Assembly (NCBI RefSeq): GCF_000185905.1
Contig: NC_014923.1
Location: 3,557,501-3,621,500, forward strand
DNA from: Mesorhizobium ciceri biovar biserrulae WSM1271
GTDB lineage: Bacteria; Pseudomonadota; Alphaproteobacteria; Rhizobiales; Rhizobiaceae
Length of the DNA stretch: 64,000 nucleotides
Reading direction: 5' to 3'
The position numbers were made by a program, and so were the translations under genes. This document shows positions 44,966 through 53,900 of the stretch, piece after piece. Within the stretch, counting starts at the first letter, position 1. Each line of letters begins with the position of its first letter. Under the pieces are notes generated by a model that saw only the letters and a list, made by a program, of their open reading frames with translations, made no database searches and was not told the origin of the DNA.

Positions 44966-46162
44966 CTATTCGGTTTGGCGTTTCTGCAAATGCCTCAGTG
45001 CGCTTAGTGTGAGCGTCGCCATGACCGAACAGTAGGCGACCAGCGGCCACGCCGTGTCTCCGCCGAGCAGGACGACGAACAACGTGCCGAAGATGCCGAC
45101 GACAAGGCTCTGGATGCAGAAGTAGAGTGCGACTGCGGTTCCCGCGACATCGCCAAACGCCTCGAGTGCACCGTTTGCGGTGACTGAGACAATGAAGACG
45201 ATACCCACGGCAACGACCCACATCGGCAAGATAAATGTCGCGAAGGACGGCTGTGCGAACAGTTGCCCCACTGCCAATAGCGCCGCGCCGAACAGCAGCA
45301 TCGCCATGCCCCTGATGGCACTGCCGGCGATGCCCCAGCTTGCAATGAACCTTCTGGCGAAGCGGGTGGTGACGATCATCACCAGCGCCGCGGTGGCGAA
45401 GGCTAGACTGAAGCCGAACTGTGAAAAGCCGGCGCGATCCATGAGCACCCGTGGCGCAGTCGAAAAGAACACGAAGAAGGCGCCCATGGCGGCACTGAAT
45501 GCAAGCGTGTAGGTCCAGAAGGCAAGACTGGAGAGAATGGGTCGAAGCGCCATTCGCCTGGTATCGCCATTCGAGGGGCGGGTTTCGTGCCATTTCGGCC
45601 ATGCGTTGAGGGTAGCTGCCGTGGCCAGGACTCCGAGCGTCAGGAAGATCGCCCGCCAGCCGAAATTGTCGGCAATCAACGCACCGGCAACCGGCCCCAA
45701 CGCCGGCACGAAAGCCAACATCGAGCTGAACAGGCCGTAAATGACGGCACTTTCGGCTCTTTGCGCATAGACGTCGCGAACCGTTGCGAAGGTTGCAACG
45801 AGAATGGCGGACGCACCAATGGCCTGCACGACGCGCAGGACGACGAAGACAGCGGCCAGCGAGGTGCTGGCGAGCAGAAAGGAAGCGCCTGAAAACAAAA
45901 GCGCGCCACCGATCAGCACCGGGCGCCTGCCGATCCTGTCGGAAATCGGGCCGAAGACGACTTGGCCGAGCCCAAGACAGATCATGTAGAGGCTCAGCGT
46001 CAGCTGGATGACATCAGGCGATGTCTCGAGGATCCCCGGCATCGCCGGGACAATCGGGAGGTAGATGTCCATGGCCAGCGAGGCCAGGATGTCGAAGGGC
46101 GCCATCAGCACCATGGCTGCTGGCAGGGAAGTGGTCCATGTCGGGTTTTTTGGAAAAGGCAT
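44966..46162 (-). CDS. FloR/CmlA-like phenicol exporter (MFS, DHA1)
   Basis: A 398-residue 12-helix transporter. By recall it follows FloR through most of its length: LMAPFDILASLAMDIYLPIVPAMPGIL near the start, GQVVFGPISDRIGRRPVL (motif A), VATFATVRDVYA, VIYGLFSSMLAFVPALGP and FVFFSTAPRVL. These are hallmarks of the chloramphenicol/florfenicol exporters rather than generic Bcr proteins. An attenuator-like leader ORF (46264-46293) and hairpin precede it. The start at 46162 is preferred over a TTG at 46180. Not cassette-borne here: no attC site or integrase is visible. Whether phenicols are the substrate needs testing. Confidence 0.87.
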   Translation of the reverse strand: MPFPKNPTWTTSLPAAMVLMAPFDILASLAMDIYLPIVPAMPGILETSPDVIQLTLSLYMICLGLGQVVFGPISDRIGRRPVLIGGALLFSGASFLLASTSLAAVFVVLRVVQAIGASAILVATFATVRDVYAQRAESAVIYGLFSSMLAFVPALGPVAGALIADNFGWRAIFLTLGVLATAATLNAWPKWHETRPSNGDTRRMALRPILSSLAFWTYTLAFSAAMGAFFVFFSTAPRVLMDRAGFSQFGFSLAFATAALVMIVTTRFARRFIASWGIAGSAIRGMAMLLFGAALLAVGQLFAQPSFATFILPMWVVAVGIVFIVSVTANGALEAFGDVAGTAVALYFCIQSLVVGIFGTLFVVLLGGDTAWPLVAYCSVMATLTLSALRHLQKRQTE

Positions 46163-46236
46163 GATTGAACATCCGCTCAAATGGCTACATTTGGCGGCGA
46201 TCTGCCGTTCTCACTGAAGATGGGAAATGACGGGCC

Positions 46237-46263
46237 GCCGCAACAACGAAGTGCTGTTGCGGC
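46237..46263 (-). promoter_or_regulatory. Attenuator-like hairpin after the phenicol leader peptide
   Basis: On the minus strand GCCGCAACA (46263-46255) begins immediately after the leader stop codon TAG, and TGTTGCGGC (46245-46237) completes a perfect 9-bp stem with a 9-base loop. The second arm continues into GGCGGC, which is complementary to GCCGCC at 46198-46193 in the exporter leader. The two pairings are mutually exclusive, a layout typical of attenuation. Confidence 0.55.
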
Positions 46264-46293
46264 CTACTTGTCTGCTGACTTGCTGGTTCCCAT
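46264..46293 (-). CDS. Nine-residue leader peptide MGTSKSADK of the FloR/CmlA-like gene
   Basis: A nine-codon ORF plus TAG stop, about 100 bases upstream of the exporter start, with GGGA eight bases before its ATG. The leader of the inducible cmlA gene of Tn1696 is, from memory, MSTSKNADK; seven of nine residues match and the position before a hairpin is the same. In that system chloramphenicol-stalled ribosomes on the leader open a structure that hides the downstream ribosome site. The Thr, Ser and Ala codons fit the known context preference of chloramphenicol arrest. Confidence 0.6.
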   Translation of the reverse strand: MGTSKSADK

Positions 46294-46396
46294 AAACGCT
46301 ATCCCGGAAAATGATGGCGCGAATATTCTCTCGAGTGCGCTCGCGTTTCCCTAGCAGCCGAAGGTTGCACAGGCAACAGGATCAGCTTGATGCGCG

Positions 46397-47800
46397 TCAA
46401 CGCGCCATCGCCGCCTCGAGCACCCTGAAAATCCGCTCGTCCGCGCATTGGGCAACGTTGAAGCGCAGGAAGCGGCCAGCCGTTCCGGACAGGCTGAATG
46501 CGTTGCCGGGCGCCAGCACGATGTTGTCGGCCAGCGAGCGGCGGGCGACTTCGGCCGCATCGACGCCGTCCGGCAGGCTGCACCACAGGAAGAGGCCAGC
46601 CGGCTGGTCGATCCACGGCGTGATGCCGATCGCTTTCAGGTGGGCGGCCGTCTCGCCCATGGCGCGCGCAAGCTTCGCACGCAGCAAATCCATGTGCTTG
46701 CGGTAGCTGCCGTCCTTCAGCAACGTCAGCACCAGTTCGGCCGCGAGCCGGCCGCCGCCGAAGGTCGTGGCGATCTTGAGGTCGGTCAGGGGCTCGATCC
46801 AGTCGCGCGGTGCGGCGATGAAGCCGCAGCGAACCGATGCCGACAGTGTCTTGGAGAAGCTGCCGATATGGACAACGCGGTTGAGACCATCGAACGCCGC
46901 CAGCCTGGGGGCGGGCGCATGTTCGAAATCGGCGAAGATGTCGTCCTCGACAATGGTCAATTGCGATTGATCGGCGAGTTTCAGCAGCCGGTGCGCGGTG
47001 ACTGGCGACAGCACCGCGCCGGTCGGATTGTGGATGGCGGAATTGGTGATGTAGAGGCGTGGCCGATGCTCGGCCAACGCCTGCGCGAACAGATCGATAT
47101 CCGGCCCCGACGGCGTGTAGGGAACGCTGACGACCTTAGCCCGGTGAGCGCGCAACAGGGCGTGGAAGTTGAAGTAGCAGGGGTCGTCGACCAGCACGGT
47201 GTCGCCGGGCTCGATCAAGAACCGGCACAGGAGGTCGACGGCCTGCGTGCCTGATTCCGTCAGCATGATCTGCTCGGGCGAGGCCTCGATGCCATGCCCG
47301 GCCATGCGTCGCGCCAGCAATTGCCGCAGCGGTGGTAGGCCGAGCGGCGTGCCGTAATCGGCCAGTGCGACATCGTCGGCACGCGCCACCGTGCGCAGTG
47401 CCCGGCGCAGCCCTGCCTGTGGCATCCATGAAGCGGGCAGCCAGCCGCAGCCGGGCTTCAGCATGTCATCGCCGGCCTCCAGGGACTGTCGCGAGATCCA
47501 GAGCGGATCGACGGCGCGGTCGAGGCGGGGGCCGATTTCGGCCAGCGACAGCGGCGCCAGCGATCCGGCGGCATAGAAGCCGGAGCCCGGCCGCGAGCGG
47601 ATCGCGCCTTCGGCGGCGAGCCGCTCATAGGCTTCGACCACGGTGGATTTGGACACTCGCATTGATTTGGCAAAGGTGCGGATCGACGGCAATTGCGCTC
47701 CCGGCGCCAGGCTGCGCGCCGCGATCCGTTGGCGGATCGTCGCCATGACGCCTTCGACCAGCGTACCGCCGCTCTCGCTTCCTGTAGTCTGCTTGTCCAT
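46397..47800 (-). CDS. MocR/GntR-type regulator with aminotransferase domain
   Basis: About 467 residues. The N-terminal GntR winged helix has LAPGAQLPSIRTFAKSMRVSKSTVVEAYERLAAEGAIRSRPGSGFY. A class I aminotransferase-like domain follows, with the PLP lysine in HIGSFSKTLSASVRCGF and the Asn/Asp residues of NSAIHNPTG and VEDDIFADFEH. It is divergent from the DMT exporter gene, a common pairing for MocR regulators of amino-acid or PLP-related export. Start at 47800 or, seven codons earlier, at 47821. Confidence 0.9.
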   Translation of the reverse strand: MDKQTTGSESGGTLVEGVMATIRQRIAARSLAPGAQLPSIRTFAKSMRVSKSTVVEAYERLAAEGAIRSRPGSGFYAAGSLAPLSLAEIGPRLDRAVDPLWISRQSLEAGDDMLKPGCGWLPASWMPQAGLRRALRTVARADDVALADYGTPLGLPPLRQLLARRMAGHGIEASPEQIMLTESGTQAVDLLCRFLIEPGDTVLVDDPCYFNFHALLRAHRAKVVSVPYTPSGPDIDLFAQALAEHRPRLYITNSAIHNPTGAVLSPVTAHRLLKLADQSQLTIVEDDIFADFEHAPAPRLAAFDGLNRVVHIGSFSKTLSASVRCGFIAAPRDWIEPLTDLKIATTFGGGRLAAELVLTLLKDGSYRKHMDLLRAKLARAMGETAAHLKAIGITPWIDQPAGLFLWCSLPDGVDAAEVARRSLADNIVLAPGNAFSLSGTAGRFLRFNVAQCADERIFRVLEAAMAR

Positions 47801-47904
47801 CCGTACTGCTCTGCTGACCATGACAGTTTTGCATAATTGTACCGCATTGTCTCTGGCGATACTACCGGCTCCGCGCGATACGGAGCCGACAAACGGAGCA
47901 TACG

Positions 47905-48795
47905 ATGGACAAGACCGCGAGTGGCTGGATGAATGGATTCATCGGCGTGTTGATCTTCAGCGGCTCGCTGCCGGCGACGCGGGTGGCGGTCAGGGAATTC
48001 GATCCGACATTCCTGACCTCGGCCCGGGCGGCGATTGCCGGACTGCTTGGCCTTGCGCTCCTGCTCCTGTTTCGGCAGAAACGCCCGGAGCGCGGCGATC
48101 TGCTGTCGCTGGTGATCGTGGCACTTGGCGTGGTTGTCGGCTTTCCCTTGCTGACCGCGCTGGCGCTCGAGCACGTCACCACGGCCCATTCCATTATCTT
48201 CGTCGGCCTGCTGCCGCTGGCCACTGCGATATTCGGCGTGCTGCGCGGCGGCGATCGGCCGCGCCCGGCGTTCTGGTTGTTTTCATGCATAGGCAGTGCG
48301 CTGGTCGCGGGCTTTGCGCTGACGCAGGGCGTGACGGCCTCGCCGGTTGGCGATGGTCTGATGCTGGCTGCCATCATCGCTTGCGGCCTCGGCTATGCCG
48401 AGGGCGCCGCGCTGTCGCGCAGGCTCGGCGGCTGGCAAGTGATCTGCTGGGCGCTGGTGCTGTCGCTGCCGATCATGCTGGTGCTGACGCTGCTGACCAT
48501 GCCGCCGTCGTTCGACGGCGTCGGCGTCAGTGCGTGGATGGGGCTTGCCTATGTCTCGCTGTTCAGCATGCTGATCGGCTTCGTGTTCTGGTATCGCGGG
48601 CTGGCGCAAGGCGGCATCGCCGCGGTTGGACAGTTGCAGCTGCTGCAGCCATTTTTCGGGCTGGCACTGGCAGCGACGCTGCTGCACGAGCAGGTCAGCC
48701 CGCTGATGGTGGTCGTTACGCTTGGCGTCGTGCTTTGCGTCGTAGGCGCCAAGCGATTCGCGAAGCAGGAATTGCCACGACGCGCGATTGCCTGA
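47905..48795 (+). CDS. EamA/DMT superfamily exporter
   Basis: A 296-residue, ten-helix transporter with two EamA repeats. The first is FIGVLIFSGSLPATRVAVREFDPTFLTSARAAIAGLLGLALL; the second ends with LQPFFGLALAATLLHEQVSPLMVVVTLGVVLCVVGAKRF. Family members export amino acids or metabolites. It starts about 100 bases from the divergent MocR-type gene and is its likely target. Confidence 0.9.
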   Translation: MDKTASGWMNGFIGVLIFSGSLPATRVAVREFDPTFLTSARAAIAGLLGLALLLLFRQKRPERGDLLSLVIVALGVVVGFPLLTALALEHVTTAHSIIFVGLLPLATAIFGVLRGGDRPRPAFWLFSCIGSALVAGFALTQGVTASPVGDGLMLAAIIACGLGYAEGAALSRRLGGWQVICWALVLSLPIMLVLTLLTMPPSFDGVGVSAWMGLAYVSLFSMLIGFVFWYRGLAQGGIAAVGQLQLLQPFFGLALAATLLHEQVSPLMVVVTLGVVLCVVGAKRFAKQELPRRAIA

Positions 48796-48813
48796 CGACG
48801 GTGCCGTCCTCGC

Positions 48814-49854
<1,041 letters not shown>

Positions 49855-49946
49855 CGATAACTCCAAATAATTTCACGGACCACGCGCATCGAAGCGCGAA
49901 GATAGCCGATTCCTTGGCGCGGCGAGTCCGAAATTGATGCCGTCGA

Positions 49947-50425
49947 TCAGGCCTGGGACGCGGGAGCCGTGTCGAGCAGCGGCTGCCAGGCTCGGAACCA
50001 GTCGTCGGCCTCAGCGTCCCATGGCCAGATGCCTTCAGTCGTAGGAAAAATCAGCTGCAAGACACGGAAATCCGGGCCGTCGTAGAACCAGAGATCCAGC
50101 CGAAATGCTCGGGGTAGTGCTCGATATGAACAGCGCCGAACTGGCAGTCGAAGTCTTTGACGAAGCCCGACGTTCGCTGTCCTGGTTCGAAAACCTCGCC
50201 TGAGTGGACCCGTCTGCAATACTCGTTGATGATGGACTGCGAGATTTCAGGCCTCAGACCTATCACGACCAATTCTGGAGCCCCGAAATTGTGCTCGATA
50301 CCGACTGAATAGGCGAAGGGCGCCAGGTCGCCTTCCTCCAGCACGTACAGGATATGGCAGCCATAGGCCTCGATGTCGGCAAGCGCCTTTACTTCCTCTG
50401 GATCGGTGGCTTCTCTATTCGGCAT
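49947..50425 (-). pseudogene. DUF4262 domain protein, frameshifted
   Basis: The first frame runs from 50425 (MPNREATDPEEVKALADIEAYGCHILYVLEEGDLAPFAYSVGIEHNFGAPELVVIGL) to about EHYPEHFGW. There the sense moves to the next frame as LDLWFYDGPDFRVLQLIFPTTEGIWPWDAEADDWFRAWQPLL, ending at 49947. Together they make a complete DUF4262 protein of about 158 residues. The frame change lies near 50100-50108. The start overlaps the maiA 3' end by 11 bases, so it was once translationally linked to it. The function of DUF4262 is unknown. Confidence 0.75.
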
Positions 50426-51065
50426 CGATCTGGTTCTGGGGCGCCGCTTTCTTGAAGGCCGGCAGCGCCATGCAGGCGGCATTGATGCGCGCGATCGTCG
50501 GGTAGGGCGTCAGATCGACGCCAAAGCGGGCATTGCTGGCAATCTGTGCGGCGAGGCAGATGTCAGCCAGACCCGGCGCGTCGCCATGGCAGAATGTTCC
50601 GGTCTCCGCCGACAAGGCCAGGATCTTTTCAAGCGGCTGAAAGCCCTCGTTCACCCAGTGGCGGAACCAGTTGACGACGTCCTCGTCGCCGGCGCCGAAC
50701 AGCGTGCGCAGCGAGGTCAGCACGCGCAGATTGTTCACCGGGTGGATGTCGCAGGCGATCATCTGCGCCAGCATTCTGACCCGTGCCCGACCGGCCGCAT
50801 CCCCTGGCAATAGCGGTGGTTCCGGGCTGGTCTCGTCGAGGAATTCGATGATCGCCAGCGATTGCGTCAGCAGCGTGCCGTCGCCGAGCACCAGCGCCGG
50901 CACCAGCCCTTGCGGATTGACCGCGAGATAGGCTGGTTCGAGGTGCTCGCCATGGCGCAAATGATGCGGGACGTAGTCGTAGCTCAGCCCCTTCATCTCC
51001 AGCGCGATCCGCACCCGATACGAGGTGGAGGAGCGGTAGTAGTTGTGCAGGACGAGTTCGCTCAT
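50415..51065 (-). CDS. maiA: Maleylacetoacetate isomerase (zeta-class GST)
   Basis: A 216-residue glutathione transferase. The zeta-class active-site motif SSTSYRVRIALEMKG, the cis-Pro region NPQGLVPALVLGDGTLLTQSLAIIEFLDE and the helical domain ACDIHPVNNLRVL are characteristic of MaiA. It converts maleylacetoacetate to fumarylacetoacetate (or maleylpyruvate to fumarylpyruvate) with glutathione. It lies four bases after an FAA hydrolase gene, the enzyme of the next step. Confidence 0.9.
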   Translation of the reverse strand: MSELVLHNYYRSSTSYRVRIALEMKGLSYDYVPHHLRHGEHLEPAYLAVNPQGLVPALVLGDGTLLTQSLAIIEFLDETSPEPPLLPGDAAGRARVRMLAQMIACDIHPVNNLRVLTSLRTLFGAGDEDVVNWFRHWVNEGFQPLEKILALSAETGTFCHGDAPGLADICLAAQIASNARFGVDLTPYPTIARINAACMALPAFKKAAPQNQIDAE

Positions 51066-51069
51066 GGCC

Positions 51070-51765
51070 TCACTTCGGCTGGCCGATGGTCACTTCGATG
51101 GTCCCGATGCCGTCGACGCCGCCGGTCATCGTGTCGCCGGGGCCAACCGCGCCGACGCCTGCCGGCGTACCGGTGAAGATCAGGTCGCCGGGCTCGAGCT
51201 CCATCGCCTCGCTGCAGATCGACACGATATCCGGTATCGGCCAGATCAGTTCGGCGAGGTCGGCATCCTGCCTGACCTTGCCGTTGACGGCGAGCCAGAT
51301 GCGGCCCTTTTGCGGATGTCCGGATTTCGCCGCAGGGACCAGCGGGCCGCAAGGGGCGGAGCGGTCGAAGGCCTTCGACCAGTCCCAGGGCCGGGCAGCC
51401 TTTTTGGCCTCGTCCTGCAGGTCGCGGCGGGTGAGGTCGATGCCGACGCCGTAGCCCCAGACATGGTCCAGCGCCTTGTCGCGGGCAATGCGGAAGCCGG
51501 CTTTGCCGATCGCGGCCACCAGTTCGATCTCGTGGTGCAGATTGGCCGTCAGCGGCGGGTAGGGGATAGCGGTGCCGGAATCGACCACCGCGTCGGCCGG
51601 CTTGGTGAAGAAGAAGGGCGGATCACGCTCGTCATTGCCGAATTCGCGGGCATGCGCCGCGTAGTTGCGGCCGACGCAGTAGATACGGCGCACCGCAAAA
51701 CGATCGGACGAGCCGGCAACGGCCACCGATGCGGTTGCGGGCAGGGGAAGGACGAATTCTGTCAT
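51070..51765 (-). CDS. Fumarylacetoacetate hydrolase family protein
   Basis: A 231-residue C-C bond hydrolase or isomerase. Metal-binding landmarks are YCVGRNYAAHAREFG, FFFTKPADAVV, the HHEIELVAAIGK Glu/Glu pair and the final TGTPAGVGAVGPGD loop. At this length it resembles fumarylpyruvate hydrolase (NagK type) as much as fumarylacetoacetase. Paired with maiA it may form the end of a gentisate or homogentisate route, but no ring-cleavage dioxygenase is in the window. Confidence 0.88.
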   Translation of the reverse strand: MTEFVLPLPATASVAVAGSSDRFAVRRIYCVGRNYAAHAREFGNDERDPPFFFTKPADAVVDSGTAIPYPPLTANLHHEIELVAAIGKAGFRIARDKALDHVWGYGVGIDLTRRDLQDEAKKAARPWDWSKAFDRSAPCGPLVPAAKSGHPQKGRIWLAVNGKVRQDADLAELIWPIPDIVSICSEAMELEPGDLIFTGTPAGVGAVGPGDTMTGGVDGIGTIEVTIGQPK

Positions 51766-51930
51766 CAAGGGTCTCTGCTTGGTTGCCGGAGCATTCGATC
51801 GATTTAGGGCCTGGACAAGGCGATCTGGTCGAGAAAGTGCCGGCGGCACTTTCCGTCGGAGATGGCGATATACTATTTGGCAATAATCTGGCCATGGTGG
51901 AGAGGTTATTCTAATTGCTCACGAACTGAA

Positions 51931-52623
51931 ATGAACCCCATGACCGCAACCCACGATCGCGCCCGGTTCCTGATCATCGACGACCATCCGCTGTTTCGTG
52001 AGGCGCTGCACAGCGCCGTGCAGATGGCCTATCCGGAAGTCGACACGGTGGAGGCGCGCTCGATCACCGAGGCGCTCGATCTTCTGGCCGATGCCAAGCC
52101 GTTCGACCTCGCGCTTCTCGACCTCTCGATGCCCGACGTGCACGGTTTTGACGGCCTGCTGCAACTCCGGACCCGCTATCCGCGCCTGCCCGTGGTGATC
52201 GTCTCTGGTTACGAGGAGCCGAAGATCATTTCCGAAGCGCTGTCCTATGGCGCTGCCGGCTTCATCCCGAAATCGGCGCGCAAGAGCGACCTCGCCGCAG
52301 CCATCCGCTCGGTGATGGAAGGCGCGATCTATGTGCCGGAGACCTATGAAGGCCGGCCGCCGGACGCCGACAGCGCCGACCGCGCCGACATGGTGCAACG
52401 CCTGTCGACGCTGACGCCGCAGCAACTGCGCGTGCTGCAGATGCTGCGCCAGGGCCTGCTCAACAAGCAGATCGCCTACGAGCTGCAGGTGGGAGAGACC
52501 ACGGTGAAAGCGCATGTGTCGGAAATCCTGCGCAAGCTCAATGTGTACAGCCGCACGCAAGCGGTGATCGAGGTGTCGAAGCTGGACAATGCGGAGTTGT
52601 TTCGCGATCAGGCTGGGTTTTGA
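51931..52623 (+). CDS. NarL/LuxR-family response regulator
   Basis: A 230-residue two-domain regulator. The receiver has the acidic pair in FLIIDDHPLF, phosphoacceptor Asp64 (LALLDLSMPDVHGFDG) and the conserved Lys in GFIPKSARKSDL. The LuxR helix-turn-helix is LTPQQLRVLQMLRQGLLNKQIAYELQVGETTVKAHVSEILRKLNVYSRTQAV. A second ATG at 51940 is possible. Its last 123 bases recur at 54666-54788. The kinase at 61628-62968 is the likely partner, now separated by the toxin island. Confidence 0.92.
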   Translation: MNPMTATHDRARFLIIDDHPLFREALHSAVQMAYPEVDTVEARSITEALDLLADAKPFDLALLDLSMPDVHGFDGLLQLRTRYPRLPVVIVSGYEEPKIISEALSYGAAGFIPKSARKSDLAAAIRSVMEGAIYVPETYEGRPPDADSADRADMVQRLSTLTPQQLRVLQMLRQGLLNKQIAYELQVGETTVKAHVSEILRKLNVYSRTQAVIEVSKLDNAELFRDQAGF

Positions 52624-52646
52624 GGGCGGGCGTCCACCGTCATGGC

Positions 52647-53201
52647 TCATGACAGCGAAAGTCTCATCAGCGGGCGGGCCGCATCGCGGTGCGCGATGGC
52701 TTGGAAACCTGCGCTCTCGAAGGTCGACACGTAGCCGCTACCCGTTGCGCTCGGCGACTTGCCGCCATCGAGCGGCATCGCCTCGATCGCCTTCGCGCCA
52801 TGTCGTCTTGCGTGAGCGATGCTCGCCTCGATCAGCGTTCGCGTCATCCCGCGGCGACGATAGCCCTTGCGGACGTAGAAGCAGGAGATGAACCATGTCT
52901 CTTCCCTGCGATCTTCTGCCCCGATCCATCTTTTCTTCAGGTAAGGCACGGCTTCGATGGGCGTGATTTGGCACCACCCGACGGCCATTTCTCCATCGAA
53001 GGCCAAAAGGCCCTGAGGCACATCGCCCGATAGCGCCGCTTGCTGAAATTCGTGCCGATTCCGATCGGGCGGCTGCTTTCGGTAAGCCGGGCCGATCCTG
53101 CCATACATGCACCAGCAACGACCGACAGGCCCGCTCGCCGAAAACAGATCCACGAGTGCCGGCCAATTCTGTCGAGAAAGCGGTTCGACTCGAAAGCTCA
53201 T
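52647..53201 (-). CDS. GNAT family N-acetyltransferase
   Basis: About 184 residues with the GNAT acetyl-CoA loop in ISCFYVRKGYRRRGMTRTLIEASIAHARRHGAKAIEAMPLD and a front strand VGWCQITPIEAVPYL. Substrate unknown. It sits just after the response regulator on the opposite strand and immediately before a RAYT remnant, so it may be part of the inserted DNA. An alternative start lies three codons upstream at 53210. Confidence 0.82.
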   Translation of the reverse strand: MSFRVEPLSRQNWPALVDLFSASGPVGRCWCMYGRIGPAYRKQPPDRNRHEFQQAALSGDVPQGLLAFDGEMAVGWCQITPIEAVPYLKKRWIGAEDRREETWFISCFYVRKGYRRRGMTRTLIEASIAHARRHGAKAIEAMPLDGGKSPSATGSGYVSTFESAGFQAIAHRDAARPLMRLSLS

Positions 53202-53260
53202 TGCCCACAAACGCCGACAGTCGCCATCGGGTTCGGTTGCCGCGCAGCAATGTCCGCTTT

Positions 53261-53517
53261 CTCGTCCATCGCGACGGCGCCGAAGCGGCCTTGCCAGAAA
53301 TGCCCGGTTTTCCTTTGTCGTGTGTGGATGACCCCGGCATAGGCACGGTGCACCTTGGCGAGCGCACGACGCAGGCTAGGCACCATGCCCAGATGCCGAA
53401 ACCGGCGGCACGGCAATGCTCGACCAGTAGGGTCTTGTAGAGACTTGGCGCGCCCGTTACCGCGTTGCCTTATGTGGTGAGGCAGGCCGGGAACGACAAT
53501 GCGGCAAGGCGGGCCAT
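53261..53517 (-). pseudogene. Remnant of a REP-associated (RAYT) transposase, copy 1
   Basis: The sequence is plainly homologous to the intact RAYT gene at 53882-54562: the same initiation region (MARL-like, ATG at 53517), then RRALAKVHRAYAGVIHTRQRKTGHFWQGRFGAVAMDE. Internal deletions remove the region encoding the HVH metal-binding motif, and the reading frame breaks. The copy stops after VAMDE. A REP-like repeat lies 36 bases before its start, as for the intact gene. Confidence 0.75.
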
Positions 53518-53552
53518 GCGGTCAGTCTACATAAGGCGATGCTGGCAAATAG

Positions 53553-53580
53553 GGTAAAAAGTGCACTGTCACTGTAATTC
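53553..53580 (+). repeat. REP-like repeat, copy R1
   Basis: Matches the local repeat core AGTGCACTGTCACCGTAATT with one change (CTG for CCG), preceded by GGTAAAA. It lies between the RAYT remnant and the orphan immunity pseudogene, whose stop codon is three bases beyond. Confidence 0.8.
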
Positions 53581-53582
53581 TT

Positions 53583-53852
53583 CTATTCAGAAATAATATC
53601 GGTATATATCTCAATTATCTGCTCTATCCCCGTGTCGTAGTTCAGGTTAGCAGAGGATATTTTTGTCAATTTGTTGATCTATTAGTTTGTCTCCTATTAT
53701 TCTATAATTGATTTCATTGATGTATTCTTAGTATTTTTCTTAAAGGAATCATATTCCCCAATATCTCTCTGATCATGGAAAGGATAATGGATGCTGTCAA
53801 ATACAGCTGCCAATATCGAAAATTCCTTGGCGGTGAACTTATATTCTTTCAT
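53583..53852 (-). pseudogene. Orphan immunity-protein-like gene with two compensating frameshifts
   Basis: An AT-rich 270-base stretch in GC-rich surroundings. The ATG at 53852 opens MKEYKFTAKEFSILAAVFDS and runs about 50 codons to TAA. Shifting one frame there gives RIIGDKLIDQQIDKNI, and shifting back gives SANLNYDTGIEQIIEIYTDIISE and a stop at 53583. The net frame is restored, so the ancestral product was probably about 89 residues. Small, AT-rich and next to a polymorphic toxin locus, it looks like a leftover immunity gene for a lost toxin tip. No family is recognised. Confidence 0.6.
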
Positions 53853-53879
53853 ATTGTCACTGATTAAATCCTGGGGTTG

Positions 53880-53900
53880 AATTACGGTGACAGCGCACTA
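53880..53900 (-). repeat. REP-like repeat, copy R2 (inverted)
   Basis: The same core in inverse orientation (AGTGCGCTGTCACCGTAATT read on the minus strand). It forms the last codons and stop of the intact RAYT gene, so the transposase C-terminus is encoded by the repeat. Confidence 0.8.

Noticed and set aside
46163..46396. Possibility that the FloR-like gene is an integron cassette or transposon cargo
   Set aside because: No attC-like site, integrase, insertion sequence or composition change is visible on either side of the gene.
51833..51853. Hairpin GAAAGTGCC/GGCACTTTC considered as a terminator
   Set aside because: It lies between divergent genes (FAA hydrolase and the response regulator), where no transcript needs to end; it might be an operator but nothing else supports that.
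53540..53880. AT-rich repeat-like stretch checked for a CRISPR array
   Set aside because: No regularly spaced repeats; the AT-richness is explained by the broken immunity gene and the only repeats are the REP-like copies.
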